From Sphingobium sp. (lineage in GTDB: Bacteria; Pseudomonadota; Alphaproteobacteria; Sphingomonadales; Sphingomonadaceae), in assembly GCA_009360885.1 (NCBI GenBank), contig SPEL01000008.1, positions 82,506 to 146,505 on the forward strand: a stretch of 64,000 bases of DNA, read 5' to 3'. The notes below the pieces were generated by a model. The model saw only the letters and a program-made list of their open reading frames with translations, was not told the DNA's origin and did no database searches. The first letter of the stretch is position 1. Each line of letters starts with the position of its first letter. Of the stretch, positions 17,912 through 26,879 are shown one piece after another. A program made the translations under genes and the position numbers.

Positions 17912-18733
17912 ATGGCCGATTTGGCTGATTTCTCTCGTCCGCTGTTTCTGGTGGGTTGTGGCAATATGGCGGGCGCGATGCTGTCCCGCTGGATGGAAGC
18001 AGGCCTGCGTACGGACGCTGTGACAGTGTTGCGTCCTAGCGGTAAACCGGTGGCGGATGGCGTACGGGTTATTGCCGCATGGCCAGACCGGCTGCCTGAT
18101 AATGCCTTGGTTATCCTTGGTATGAAGCCGCAGCAACTGGGCGATATAGCGCCGTCTTTGCGCGGTCTGTGGCGCGATGATCTAACCCTGCTTTCCTTGC
18201 TGGCCGGGGTGACGGTGGGGCAGCTTGCCGACGTCGTGGCGTCGCTGGAAACAGCCGTGCGGGTAATGCCCAATACGCCGGTGGCGCTAGGCAAGGGTGT
18301 GTGTGCCCTTTATGCCGATGGTGCGCTGGATACGGCGCGGCGACAGGTGGTGGATCAGCTTTTTGCGCCATTGGGCCTCGCGGAATGGATAGCGGATGAA
18401 GGGCAGTTTAATCTGGTAACGGCGCTGACAGGCTGCGGCCCGGCCTATCTTTATCGCTTTGTTGATGCGCTGACAAAGGGCGCGACGGCTCTTGGGCTGG
18501 AGGCAGCGCAGGCGCAGCGTTTCTCCATCGCGATGGTGGAGGGTGCAGCAGCCCTTGCGTCGCAAGCCGATGTTGACCCGGCGACTTTGGCGGATCGTGT
18601 TGCCAGTAAAGGCGGCATGACGCGTGAAGGGTTGAATGTTATGGATGAGGGGCAGCGGATAGAGCAGCTAATGCTGGAAACGCTGCGCGCGGCGCAAGAC
18701 CGAGGCGAGGAACTGGCCAGACTAGCTGGGTGA
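17912..18733 (+). CDS. proC: pyrroline-5-carboxylate reductase
   Basis: Catalyses the last step of proline biosynthesis, reducing pyrroline-5-carboxylate with NAD(P)H. A 273-residue protein with the Rossmann start FLVGCGNMAGAMLSRWM and the family dimerisation signature GCGPAYLYRFVDALTKGA (about residue 175). It starts two bases after the YbjN-like gene, so the two are co-translated. A second copy elsewhere cannot be excluded. Confidence 0.96.
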   Translation: MADLADFSRPLFLVGCGNMAGAMLSRWMEAGLRTDAVTVLRPSGKPVADGVRVIAAWPDRLPDNALVILGMKPQQLGDIAPSLRGLWRDDLTLLSLLAGVTVGQLADVVASLETAVRVMPNTPVALGKGVCALYADGALDTARRQVVDQLFAPLGLAEWIADEGQFNLVTALTGCGPAYLYRFVDALTKGATALGLEAAQAQRFSIAMVEGAAALASQADVDPATLADRVASKGGMTREGLNVMDEGQRIEQLMLETLRAAQDRGEELARLAG

Positions 18734-18834
18734 TACAAGCCCTGTCCTATTGAAATGGGCCATATTGGTTTGGGCCATGTTTAAATAGACTATGCTGAGA
18801 TAGGCGTGACGGTGATGCGAAAGGCAGGAATGGG

Positions 18835-18850
18835 AAAGGCATGGGCCTTT
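18835..18850. terminator. short hairpin between convergent proC and marR-like genes
   Basis: AAAGGC (18835-18840) and GCCTTT (18845-18850) form a 6 bp stem with a 4 base loop, 14 bases from the stop of the minus-strand marR-like gene. Its A/T ends resemble a small bidirectional terminator, but the T-run is short. Confidence 0.35.
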
Positions 18851-18863
18851 ACATGCTCCTGTT

Positions 18864-19358
18864 TCAAAGATGCTCCCTCAATGCGGCAACCATCTTACGG
18901 TCCTGATCGGGAATTAAGCCCTCCAGTACATGCCAGAAACCGGTGACAGATCCTTGCCCGGCCTGCTGATAGGCCGCCGCCATCCGGCTACGCAGCCCGT
19001 CAAATAATTGCATTTCGAGGTCTAGCCCTGCGGGTGTCAGGCGCAGCAATTTCTGCCTGCGGTCCTGCTCACCGGGATGGCTCTCCACCAAAGAACGCTC
19101 AATCAGTTCATTCAGCACCCGGCCCAGCGATTGCTTGGTGATGGCAAGCAAAGCGAGCAATTCGCTGACCATCAGATCAGGCTGGCGCGCTATAAAATAC
19201 AGCGCACGGTGATGGGCGCGGCCCAGCCCCTGTTTCGTGAGAATCGCATCAACCGAACGAGTGAGGTTTCCATAACCGAAATAGAGCAGCTCAATGCCAC
19301 GGCGGATTTCGTCTTCCCGCAAAAAAAGCGGGGATGCTGCTGAACCGGGAGGAATCAT
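18864..19358 (-). CDS. MarR-family transcriptional regulator
   Basis: A 164-residue winged-helix protein with the MarR layout (LTRSVDAILTKQGLGRAHHRALYFI, LLALLAITKQSLGRVLNELIERSLVE, DRRQKLLRLTPAG). It probably represses a nearby or distant gene in response to a small phenolic or electrophile. It stands alone, converging with proC and divergent from the tRNA-Gln gene, so its target is not evident. Confidence 0.9.
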   Translation of the reverse strand: MIPPGSAASPLFLREDEIRRGIELLYFGYGNLTRSVDAILTKQGLGRAHHRALYFIARQPDLMVSELLALLAITKQSLGRVLNELIERSLVESHPGEQDRRQKLLRLTPAGLDLEMQLFDGLRSRMAAAYQQAGQGSVTGFWHVLEGLIPDQDRKMVAALREHL

Positions 19359-19549
19359 GACGCACGGATTTGGTCCTTTTGCGCTCTCTTGGCAAGCTTT
19401 AAGCGTTCGGATGATCCATCATCAGCAATATTGTTGCCCCCAGAATGCAGAATAATGCAAATGCCATATTCCCTTTCGCGCAACAGACGTTATATGCCCA
19501 CCACAGGCACATGGTCGATCCGCCAAATCAGGCGGTGTCAATGTGATGC

Positions 19550-19624
19550 TGGGGCGTCGCCAAGCGGTAAGGCAGCGGCTTTTGATGCCGCCATGCGCAG
19601 GTTCGAATCCTGCCGCCCCAGCCA
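19550..19624 (+). tRNA. tRNA-Gln (anticodon TTG)
   Basis: A complete cloverleaf: acceptor stem TGGGGCG (19550-19556) with CGCCCCA (19614-19620), discriminator G and encoded CCA at 19622-19624. The anticodon stem is GCGGC/GCCGC with loop TTTTGAT, so the anticodon TTG (19582-19584) reads CAA and CAG. The T-arm is GCAGG-TTCGAAT-CCTGC. Glutamine is the only fit. Confidence 0.97.
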
Positions 19625-19915
19625 GTTTTGTTGATTGCATCAATGCATGATTCCACCAGATTGATAGAAGAACGCCCTGTAAACAGGCCAGCCATCAATG
19701 CTCATGGCTGCGTTTATATTGCCCGAACCATCGGCAGATGAACCATAACGGAATCGCCAGCAGGGTCATCATTAGCCAGACATGGCCGATATGGACAAAG
19801 CTGAAGAAGCCGTTTTGGCGTACGCATGCCCCGCTATGCCCAGAGCGGTGAAGGCCACGTTACGTCTGGCCTTGTGAATGAATGTGGCAATGAGGGAGGA
19901 GGTGCAAATTCCCCT
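19625..19915 (-). pseudogene. possible frameshifted small membrane protein
   Basis: On the minus strand two overlapping frames look protein-like: one gives IATFIHKARRNVAFTALG and the other FSFVHIGHVWLMMTLLAI followed by a basic tail ending at about 19691. The second has no usable start codon before it and would join the first only through a frameshift near 19815. The hydrophobic stretch with Trp residues looks like a membrane segment. No family is recognised, and it may simply be chance. Confidence 0.25.
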
Positions 19916-21091
19916 TCAGGCGGCTTTGGTTGTTTCTTCGGTGCGCTGGGCATAGCTGGCGAATAAATGTGCGAAATGATCGTCCATGCTTTGCACCATT
20001 GTGGCGCTTTGTCGGGCGCTCTGTTGGTGCAGATGCGGGCCGGATGTGATGAAGCGGCTGATGGCGCTCGCCAATGCGCGGGGGGAGCGGGCCTTATACA
20101 TCTCCCCTTGTCCGACGATGAACTGATCGGATGCGCCGCCTTCATCCGGGATGATAAGGGGGAGGCCGCTCGCCTTTGCCTCTGCTGCGACCATGCAAAA
20201 TGTTTCGGCCTCACACCCATGGACCAGCGCATCGGCGCTCGCCAGCACGGAGGCAACTTCCTGCCGGTTGGTGATGGGGGCGGCAAGGTGAACATGCGGA
20301 TTATTGGCGGCGGAGCGGACGATGGCGCTCTGCTGTCGTCCGTTGCCGAAAAGGATGAAACCAACCTCATGCTGATAGCCTGCCGCCGTCACGGCCTCTA
20401 TCACCATGGGCCAGCGTTTCTCGGCGGAATGGCGGCCCAGCCCCAGCAGCAATGTCGCCTGTTCCGGCAGGCCGCAGCGGGCGAGCATCCGTGCGCGCAG
20501 TTCCTGGCTGCGCAAGTCCGGGGAGAACAGCCCCGGCGTAACGCCCATCGGGATAGTCTGCACCTTATAGACGCCGCCAGCGGAAAGGCGCGCCGAGAGG
20601 CTGGCACTGGCGCTAACGACAATATCAAACTGGTCATTCAGCCGCCGCAAATGACGCCAGAACCAGTCAAAGCCCCGGTCGATCACATCCCGCGACGCGA
20701 CCGGGCGGAACCAGCGATAGGCATAAGCCGATAGCGGGTCTGCATGCATCACCAGAGAGCGCAGCGCATGGCCGCGCCAGCGGGCGACCATATTGGGGCT
20801 GCTCCATGGCGAGGATGCCTCGACCACATCGGGGGCGAGGCGGTCCAGCAGAGTGTGCAGCGCTGTTTCATCCGCGAAATAATGATAACGCGGGTCAAGC
20901 GGGAAACGCGGGGCGGCAACCGTCATAATGCATCCGGCGGCGCTTTGTTGAACCACCGCATCCCGTTCCCCCGGTGCGATGATGATGACTTCCTCCCGCC
21001 CCGGTCGTGCGGCCTGTAATTTCCGCTCAACATAGGTTTTTACGCCGCCCCCCTGCGGCGTGTAAAAGGCGCAGACATCAACGATACGCAT
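19916..21091 (-). CDS. GT4-family glycosyltransferase
   Basis: A 391-residue glycosyltransferase with the GT-B fold. The N-terminal part has YTPQGGGVKTYVERKL, and the C-terminal nucleotide-sugar site contains LGLGRHSAEKRWP and CEAETFCMVAAEAKASGLPLI, the EX7E-like motif. It should transfer a sugar from a nucleotide donor to a lipid or glycan in the cytoplasm. It is the last gene of a five-gene minus-strand cluster for surface glycan or glycolipid synthesis. Confidence 0.9.
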   Translation of the reverse strand: MRIVDVCAFYTPQGGGVKTYVERKLQAARPGREEVIIIAPGERDAVVQQSAAGCIMTVAAPRFPLDPRYHYFADETALHTLLDRLAPDVVEASSPWSSPNMVARWRGHALRSLVMHADPLSAYAYRWFRPVASRDVIDRGFDWFWRHLRRLNDQFDIVVSASASLSARLSAGGVYKVQTIPMGVTPGLFSPDLRSQELRARMLARCGLPEQATLLLGLGRHSAEKRWPMVIEAVTAAGYQHEVGFILFGNGRQQSAIVRSAANNPHVHLAAPITNRQEVASVLASADALVHGCEAETFCMVAAEAKASGLPLIIPDEGGASDQFIVGQGEMYKARSPRALASAISRFITSGPHLHQQSARQSATMVQSMDDHFAHLFASYAQRTEETTKAA

Positions 21092-21096
21092 GGGGC

Positions 21097-21606
21097 TTAA
21101 TCCTCTATCGGGCCGAAGGAAATCAGCCCTTTGCGGTAGTTCATGATGATATTGGCTTTGGTGGGGCCATTGCCGATGGCCATGCTGGCGGTGGCTGCCC
21201 TAGGTTTGGAGCGGCCCAGTTTCGGATTGCCGCTAAAACCTATGCCGTCAGTGGACAGGCCAAATTTTCGGTTGGAATCCCGGTCATGCAGCAGGCTGAG
21301 CGCATAATTCCCCGCAGAAGGCGCGCGGATGCATATTTGCACCGGGCCAGATGCCGGAACGCCAATTTCCACCCGGCGGAACGTCTTGCCCACATTGATG
21401 AGGACATTGTCATCGGCTAGAAAATCCGTGTCATTGGCGGGGTATAGCTCCAGCTTCAGCCTGCCGCGCCGGTCTTTGAGGCCCGTGACGGTGATGATGG
21501 CTGCCGGGCTGCTTTCGCCGGGACGGCATTGCCCTTCCGCTTTACCCAGATCAGGGGAGGAGGGGACCGGCGCCCCGGCCAGAAGGATCGCTGCTATCAG
21601 CATCAT
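21097..21606 (-). CDS. DUF2141 domain protein, secreted
   Basis: A 169-residue protein with a short signal peptide (MMLIAAILLAGAPVPS) and the DUF2141 core (VTGLKDRRGRLKLELYPAND, YALSLLHDRDSNRKFG). The function of the family is unknown; it is exported and often lies in sphingomonad glycan loci. Its ATG overlaps the stop of the upstream membrane protein in an ATGA, so translation is coupled. Confidence 0.82.
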   Translation of the reverse strand: MMLIAAILLAGAPVPSSPDLGKAEGQCRPGESSPAAIITVTGLKDRRGRLKLELYPANDTDFLADDNVLINVGKTFRRVEIGVPASGPVQICIRAPSAGNYALSLLHDRDSNRKFGLSTDGIGFSGNPKLGRSKPRAATASMAIGNGPTKANIIMNYRKGLISFGPIED

Positions 21607-22556
21607 TTCACGCGACCTTCTTCGATCAGGGCGGTGATACCCAATATGCCACCCACCAGCAGATGCGCGCCCAATATCAGGCTGGCCATCAGGGTGATGG
21701 CGGCGACAATTTGCTGGTCAAAACCCACCAGAACGACCGCCAGCCCTGCGAAAACCACATCCTTATTCGGCAGGAATGGCAGGCGGGAAAGCAACTGCCG
21801 GGCGGTAGACAGGAGGAGCCACAGGCTGAGTGCTACGCTGGGCAGCAGCAAATGCCACATGATAGCGGTCAGCACGGTGGATAGGATGATGCGGACCATA
21901 TGCATCGCCGCAACAAACCATAATTCTGGCCTCGGCAGGGTAAACAGCCTCTTGCGCAACAGCATTGCCGCAATGGAGGAGCCAAGGATGAACAGAGCAG
22001 ATAGCAGGAAGGCGGTGCTATCTATCCCCAGATGTAATGAGCCGATGAACGGAGCAGAGAGCAGTACCATCATCAGGGTAAAGATATTGCCGGTGATGGC
22101 ACTCAATATCGTTACATCCTTGATTGCGCCAAATGGGGCGGCGGTAATCTGGGCGTTGCGCCGTGCCCAGCTATAGAAATATACCTCCCCCAGATAACCG
22201 AGAAGGATTTCGTTGCTGACCAGCTTGCGTAATAAGGCGGCGAAACCGCCTGCTGGTAATGACCATAAGCGGCGAAAAATGATCCATTCACAGGCTGGGC
22301 TGATGAGATAAGCCGCCGCGAATATGACCCAGAAAAAGGGAGAAGACGGGACCAGAGCCAGCAGCGAATGCAAATCCAGATGGCGAAGCTGATAAATGAC
22401 AACCGCGAGGATGAGAATGGAGGTGAGAGGGCCGACCCATCTGGTCCAGTTCTGGCCTTGCTTCACCAGCGGGGCTGGGTCAATGAAGGGAGCGATGCCA
22501 TCTGCATTATCAATGGGCGGGGGGGAAGGAGCCCCTGCTGCTGCATAATTGCTCAT
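21603..22556 (-). CDS. lysylphosphatidylglycerol synthase-like / UPF0104 integral membrane protein
   Basis: A 317-residue protein with about eight hydrophobic segments (WVGPLTSILILAVVIYQL, FFWVIFAAAYLISPACEW, LGAHLLVGGILGITALI). It matches the membrane part of MprF/AglD-type proteins without the catalytic domain. Such proteins act in lipid-linked glycan or lipid transfer. It is coupled by ATGA overlaps to both neighbours, GT4 upstream and DUF2141 downstream. Confidence 0.8.
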   Translation of the reverse strand: MSNYAAAGAPSPPPIDNADGIAPFIDPAPLVKQGQNWTRWVGPLTSILILAVVIYQLRHLDLHSLLALVPSSPFFWVIFAAAYLISPACEWIIFRRLWSLPAGGFAALLRKLVSNEILLGYLGEVYFYSWARRNAQITAAPFGAIKDVTILSAITGNIFTLMMVLLSAPFIGSLHLGIDSTAFLLSALFILGSSIAAMLLRKRLFTLPRPELWFVAAMHMVRIILSTVLTAIMWHLLLPSVALSLWLLLSTARQLLSRLPFLPNKDVVFAGLAVVLVGFDQQIVAAITLMASLILGAHLLVGGILGITALIEEGRVK

Positions 22557-23893
22557 GATGCGTCATTTCCCCATTGGGCGTTTGGGCGTGGTTGTTTTGA
22601 TGGCAAAGTGGCAGGGATTGCCGTGGCCGGAATTGCAGCAGTAGGGAGTGTTATGGCGGAGGCTTGTCTGGCCTGTGGATGGGCGCGAAGCATGCTCTCG
22701 ATAATGCCCAGATAATATTGCGCGGCCTGTTCAATGGTGAAGCGCTTTGCCTGATCGAGGCTGGCTTGCATGTCTTGCGATGACGGGCGCGCCTGTGCGA
22801 TGGCGGCGGCCAGTCTCGCGGCATCACCAATGGGAACAAGCTGACCTAACGCGCCCTGCCTCAGCAGTGCAGGCATGGACCGGCTGCAATTGGTGGCGAT
22901 GATGGGCAGGCCAGCTGCCAGCGCCTCTACTATCACCGCGGGGACGCCTTCATAATCGGATGACAGCAGGAATATATCATATTGGGGAAGGAGCCGTGCA
23001 GGGTCGCTGATATAGCCCCGGAATGTCACGCGCTCCGCCAGGTTCAGGCGCTGAGCCAGAGCCTTCAGCGCCCTCCGATCCGGCCCGTCACCGATGATCG
23101 TCAGATGGTCATTTCCATTTGCACCCAGACTGAAGGCGCGCAGCATCAGGGCAATGTTCTTCTGCGCAGATAGCCTGCCGACCGAGACAAAATGCCTGCC
23201 ATCAATGCGAGTGTGAATGGGGGAGGCGCTGGGGAGCGCAGTAGGTGTATGGGCATCCGCCACATCATCCTTAAGGGAGCGAATAAGGGAATTATCGGGG
23301 GAAGGCGAGCAATCGGAGGAAGGCGCGGGAGTGCGTAATTGCTCAATCAGCGCATCAGATAAAGCAGGGTCTGGGATGATACTGATCTTGCTGAGCGGTA
23401 CGCCCATTATGGTATGAATTTCGTCGGTCATCGGTTCTTCCATGCCGATGATATGGTCGAGATAGCGGGCCTGAAACTTCAACCAGAAATGATAAGGCGC
23501 ACGCTGCCAAAGGGGTTGATCGCGCCGGTCAAGATCATTGCTGATCTTGGCGATGATGAGCGGGCATTGGCGGCCTAATATCAGCTTCATCGCCACTGCG
23601 ACGATGCTATAACTATTGCCTGCGCAGAATAAGACATCCGGTCGCTGCTGGCGGATGATGCGGGGTAGGGTTGCGATCATCCACAATGTTTCCCACCGGG
23701 CGGTAGAAATCATCGGCTGGTCGGGGGTGATATAGTCCAGTTCCGCGCCAACATCCTGCGCCATGGCTCCGTCCCTACGGCCCAGAAAAAGCGGCGCATC
23801 CATGCCTTTTTCGCGCCATTGGCGGACTAGCCGCAAGGCAATGCGTTCCACCCCGCCCGGTTCAAAGCTATGGAGAAAAGTAAGGATCTTCAT
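22553..23893 (-). CDS. GT4-family glycosyltransferase with extended C-terminus
   Basis: A 446-residue GT-B glycosyltransferase. It starts MKILTFLHSFEPGGVERIAL and has the donor-site sequences SVGRLSAQKNIALML and SSDYEGVPAVIVEALAAGLPII. A linker of about 60 residues in the middle (PAPSSDCSPSPDNSL) and a Pro/Ala tail (AAIPATAIPATLPSK) are unusual. It acts in the same glycan or glycolipid pathway as its neighbours; acceptor unknown. Confidence 0.9.
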   Translation of the reverse strand: MKILTFLHSFEPGGVERIALRLVRQWREKGMDAPLFLGRRDGAMAQDVGAELDYITPDQPMISTARWETLWMIATLPRIIRQQRPDVLFCAGNSYSIVAVAMKLILGRQCPLIIAKISNDLDRRDQPLWQRAPYHFWLKFQARYLDHIIGMEEPMTDEIHTIMGVPLSKISIIPDPALSDALIEQLRTPAPSSDCSPSPDNSLIRSLKDDVADAHTPTALPSASPIHTRIDGRHFVSVGRLSAQKNIALMLRAFSLGANGNDHLTIIGDGPDRRALKALAQRLNLAERVTFRGYISDPARLLPQYDIFLLSSDYEGVPAVIVEALAAGLPIIATNCSRSMPALLRQGALGQLVPIGDAARLAAAIAQARPSSQDMQASLDQAKRFTIEQAAQYYLGIIESMLRAHPQARQASAITLPTAAIPATAIPATLPSKQPRPNAQWGNDAS

Positions 23894-23896
23894 CCT

Positions 23897-24658
23897 TCAC
23901 GCTCCCCCGATGAGGTCGCTATAGCGCGATATTTGGTGTGACTGGCTGAGCGTGCCCACGGCGCGGTCAATACTGGTCATGATGGCGGGGACGGTAACAT
24001 CACCGGGATGCACGCCAATGCGTGCTACCCGCGCCCAGCGCAAGGCGGGCGGCAATATCCGTGCCGCTAGCAAAGAAGAGGCGATCCGGCCCCTGCTGCG
24101 GCTCGCCCATGTCAGCACCGGGCTGCGGGCGATGACGCGGCCTGTTGTGGGTTGCCATATCTTCATATGGTCCTCCGCCAGCGCAAAGCCGCAATCCGCA
24201 AGAGCCGCCAGCGCGCCCGGCCCATAGAGCCATGCTGGGGCGATGAATCCGGCGAGGGGACGCCCGCTAATATCCTCCAGCAGTGCCTTACCATCGCGCA
24301 TCAAGGTGCCAGCGCTTTTACGGTCCAGCCCCAGAAATTCGCCTTCTCCCGCCGTCATATGCTGTGCGCGAATGCGGTCGAAACGGCTTTGATGGGCCGT
24401 TGGGTCACGATGGAACCAGCCATGAAGGAAAATATCCGCCCCACTTTCGGCCCATCCACGTAGGCGGGATGCATAAGCAGAACCGGGGTGAATAGGGGCT
24501 TCCCCCCAATGATTGGGGACAACGAGCAGAGCGATTTTGCCTGCATCGCCAAAGCGCGCCAGAAGATCATGGAGCCTGTCTGTCGCGCTTTCTGACCTTG
24601 GGCCAACATCGTGGATGCTCAGGAGCAGCCGCCTGATAGGCCGGGGAGCTATGCTCAT
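23897..24658 (-). CDS. DUF2334-type polysaccharide deacetylase
   Basis: A 253-residue deacetylase-like protein of the carbohydrate esterase 4 relatives: SIHDVGPRS for the metal-binding Asp, HGWFHRDPT for the metal-binding His pair, FIAPAWLYG and IGVHPGD for the catalytic His. No signal peptide is visible, so it may act on a cytoplasmic lipid-linked sugar. It is the first gene of the five-gene cluster and starts three bases before the second gene. Confidence 0.88.
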   Translation of the reverse strand: MSIAPRPIRRLLLSIHDVGPRSESATDRLHDLLARFGDAGKIALLVVPNHWGEAPIHPGSAYASRLRGWAESGADIFLHGWFHRDPTAHQSRFDRIRAQHMTAGEGEFLGLDRKSAGTLMRDGKALLEDISGRPLAGFIAPAWLYGPGALAALADCGFALAEDHMKIWQPTTGRVIARSPVLTWASRSRGRIASSLLAARILPPALRWARVARIGVHPGDVTVPAIMTSIDRAVGTLSQSHQISRYSDLIGGA

Positions 24659-24970
24659 ATCCGGCCTGTTGGAACAAAGGGGGCGGTGTCACGGGGGGAT
24701 CGCCAGTCGGAAACTGCTGGGCCATACCGAAAATGCCATGACAAACCGGCAGCGTTCGGCATAGTAAATGATGAAGGCAAACCGGACGCTCTCATAATAT
24801 CCGGGGGCTTTACTGTAAGCCTATGTAGGAATGATGACAGCGTGGCAGTGTCTGCCGCGATAATGGATGAACGGGCATGGTTCGTGTTGGCCGCTACACA
24901 GGCGGGGTTGGGGCGCATAGCATAGCAAATTATCAGCTTTGCGCAGAATATGGGGATTGGGAATCAGAGT
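24659..24970. other. 312-base divergent intergenic region
   Basis: This lies between the minus-strand deacetylase and the plus-strand dsbB-like gene. No gene, tRNA or strong inverted repeat was found. It should contain the promoters of both operons, but no clear -35/-10 pair could be picked. Confidence 0.4.
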
Positions 24971-25390
24971 ATGAATCAAATCATCACAGGCATATCCACC
25001 GCGGCGCTGAACCGAAAAATTGTCGGTTATTTCGTGCTGGCCGTTGTACTGTTTACTTTGACGGTTGATGTGCTGGGCCTTGTGCATCCCTGCCCCTATT
25101 GCCGGACGGAACGTGCCGCGCTGGGTATCTTGTCGATCATCCTTCTAACGCCCTATCATCACATGGTTGCGGCCCGCTATCTGGCGGCTTTGGCTGGTGT
25201 CTATGGTCTGATTGTCGGGGTGATGCAGAATTTCAACCATGTGAAGAAAATCAACAAGGGCGAATTTGACTGGTTTGCCTTGCGCTTTGACCATCCGTGG
25301 ATATTGTCCGGGTTGGCCGTTATGGCGATGATCTGGCTCTTGTTTCTGATTTTTGAACTTGCGAAACCATCCGCTGGCTCTGACACATAA
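24971..25390 (+). CDS. DsbB-like disulfide bond formation protein with only one Cys pair
   Basis: A small protein of about 139 residues with four membrane segments and a CPYC pair (HPCPYCRTERAALG). DsbB proteins reoxidise DsbA using quinone and normally have a second periplasmic Cys pair. The sequence after CPYC contains no cysteine at all, so this one could use a different electron path or partner. ATG at 24971 is preferred to that at 24950, which lies only 21 bases upstream. It is near the DsbD-like gene, 10 kb away, but not in its operon. Confidence 0.75.
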   Translation: MNQIITGISTAALNRKIVGYFVLAVVLFTLTVDVLGLVHPCPYCRTERAALGILSIILLTPYHHMVAARYLAALAGVYGLIVGVMQNFNHVKKINKGEFDWFALRFDHPWILSGLAVMAMIWLLFLIFELAKPSAGSDT

Positions 25391-25423
25391 CGGCTTACGC
25401 CCCTCAATAGGCCTGACCAGATT

Positions 25424-25813
25424 ATGCCGCACCCTATTGCCCTCAAAATCAAGATTCAGCTGTATTGCGGGGATGAGATTGCAATGGGGCCGGGTAAGGC
25501 GGATCTGCTGGAGGCTATAGTGGAGCATGGCTCCATCTCTGCGGCTGGGCGGGCACTGGGGATGAGCTATCGCCGGACATGGATGCTGGTGGATGTGATG
25601 AACCGCACATGGCGGGACAGGCTGGTGGAGACTGTGGCAGGAGGCAGCCGTGAACGCGGTGCGCGGGTGACGGAAACCGGCCTTGCGGTGCTGGCGGCCT
25701 ATCGTGCTATGCAGGCGGCTGTGCGGGGCGCGGTGTCCCCCGTTGCCGATGCCGGACTGATGAAGTTGCTACGCGCAGAGCCTTTGCCGCAGGATATCCA
25801 CAAGCGCGCCTGA
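25424..25813 (+). CDS. ModE-type winged-helix DNA-binding protein without molybdate-binding domain
   Basis: A 129-residue protein that matches the N-terminal DNA-binding half of ModE (GKADLLEAIVEHGSISAAGRALGMSYRRTWMLVDVMNRTW, TETGLAVLAAYR). The C-terminal Mop domains that bind molybdate in full ModE are missing. It lies 33 bases after the dsbB-like gene on the same strand and 5 kb before the molybdenum-dependent formate dehydrogenase operon. A molybdate- or redox-linked role is plausible, but how it senses anything is unclear. Confidence 0.82.
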   Translation: MPHPIALKIKIQLYCGDEIAMGPGKADLLEAIVEHGSISAAGRALGMSYRRTWMLVDVMNRTWRDRLVETVAGGSRERGARVTETGLAVLAAYRAMQAAVRGAVSPVADAGLMKLLRAEPLPQDIHKRA

Positions 25814-25879
25814 CCCGTGGCGAGCTTTATGTGCAGTGTTGCAGAGGCTATGCGCAGGGGGCATGCGCGGCGTATCGGC

Positions 25880-26869
25880 CTATAGAGGCTTTCCACAGGC
25901 GCTGTCTGGCCGTGATAATTGCGGGTTTTTCATCAGATTTGTACCGGTCAGGCTGCGGAGAAATGCTGTTAATGCCGGCATATCATTGTCGGTGATTTGG
26001 GTGCCGGGATGACGGCGTATCGCGTCTTCCATCGTCGGGGATGTGCCATCATGCCAATAAGGGCCAGTGAGTGCGACATTGCGCAAAATGGGTGTGCGGA
26101 ACCGCCCCGCATCGTCTGCGCGGCCCGTTTGTTCGATCAGGCCGGGATCAGCGCTTTTCGCTGGTTCCAGCCGATGATAGTTCGCATCGGTGAAATTCGG
26201 ACCTTTATGACAGGCTGCACATCCTGCGTTTTTGAATGTGACCATGCCCTGTTTCGCCAGAGGGGATAGGGCGCTGTTTTCCCCCGTTAAATGCCGGTCA
26301 TAGGGGCTGTCATAGGATATCATCATGCGCTGAAATGCGCCCAACGATGCCGTAACGCTGGTAAAATCAATCTGGCCTTTGCGTTCAGGAAAGGCCTTGC
26401 GGAACATCTGGCGATAGCATTTGTTGGCGTTCAATCGCCGTGTTAGCTCGGCCTCCATATCCTTCATCCCCATCTCCAGCGGGTTTTCGCCGGTAAGGGG
26501 GATCATCGCTTGCTTCTCCAACGTCGTGGCGCTGGGGTCGGCATAAGTCAGGCGGGGCAGCCATGCGACATTGGCGAGGCCGGGCACATTGCGTTTGCCG
26601 GGCGTTTCATGCACGCCGGGTCGGGTCATATTACCATCGGCAAAGCCGCGCCTCTGCTCATGGCAGGATGCGCAGGACAAAGTACCATCCACCGAAAGGT
26701 CAGCATCGTAAAAGAGCAGGCGCCCCAGTTCCACTTTTGCGGCGGACATGGGATTATCAGCGGGCAAAGCGGGCGGCGCAATATATGCGGGGATGGGCCA
26801 TTGCCAGCCGGAAACGGAAACTCCCGCCGTTGTCAGCAGCGCGCCTGCTGCCAGTATGAGGGTTTTCAC
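25880..26869 (-). CDS. di-heme cytochrome c peroxidase / MauG family protein
   Basis: A 329-residue secreted protein with a signal peptide and two CXXCH haem motifs, at residues 66-70 (CASCH) and 217-221 (CAACH). It belongs to the bacterial cytochrome c peroxidase/MauG family, which reduces peroxide or oxidatively modifies a partner protein in the periplasm. It follows a small secreted protein by 10 bases and faces a TonB receptor, a layout recalling metal-uptake loci. The exact partner is unknown. Confidence 0.9.
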   Translation of the reverse strand: MKTLILAAGALLTTAGVSVSGWQWPIPAYIAPPALPADNPMSAAKVELGRLLFYDADLSVDGTLSCASCHEQRRGFADGNMTRPGVHETPGKRNVPGLANVAWLPRLTYADPSATTLEKQAMIPLTGENPLEMGMKDMEAELTRRLNANKCYRQMFRKAFPERKGQIDFTSVTASLGAFQRMMISYDSPYDRHLTGENSALSPLAKQGMVTFKNAGCAACHKGPNFTDANYHRLEPAKSADPGLIEQTGRADDAGRFRTPILRNVALTGPYWHDGTSPTMEDAIRRHPGTQITDNDMPALTAFLRSLTGTNLMKNPQLSRPDSACGKPL

Positions 26870-26879
26870 GGCAATATTT

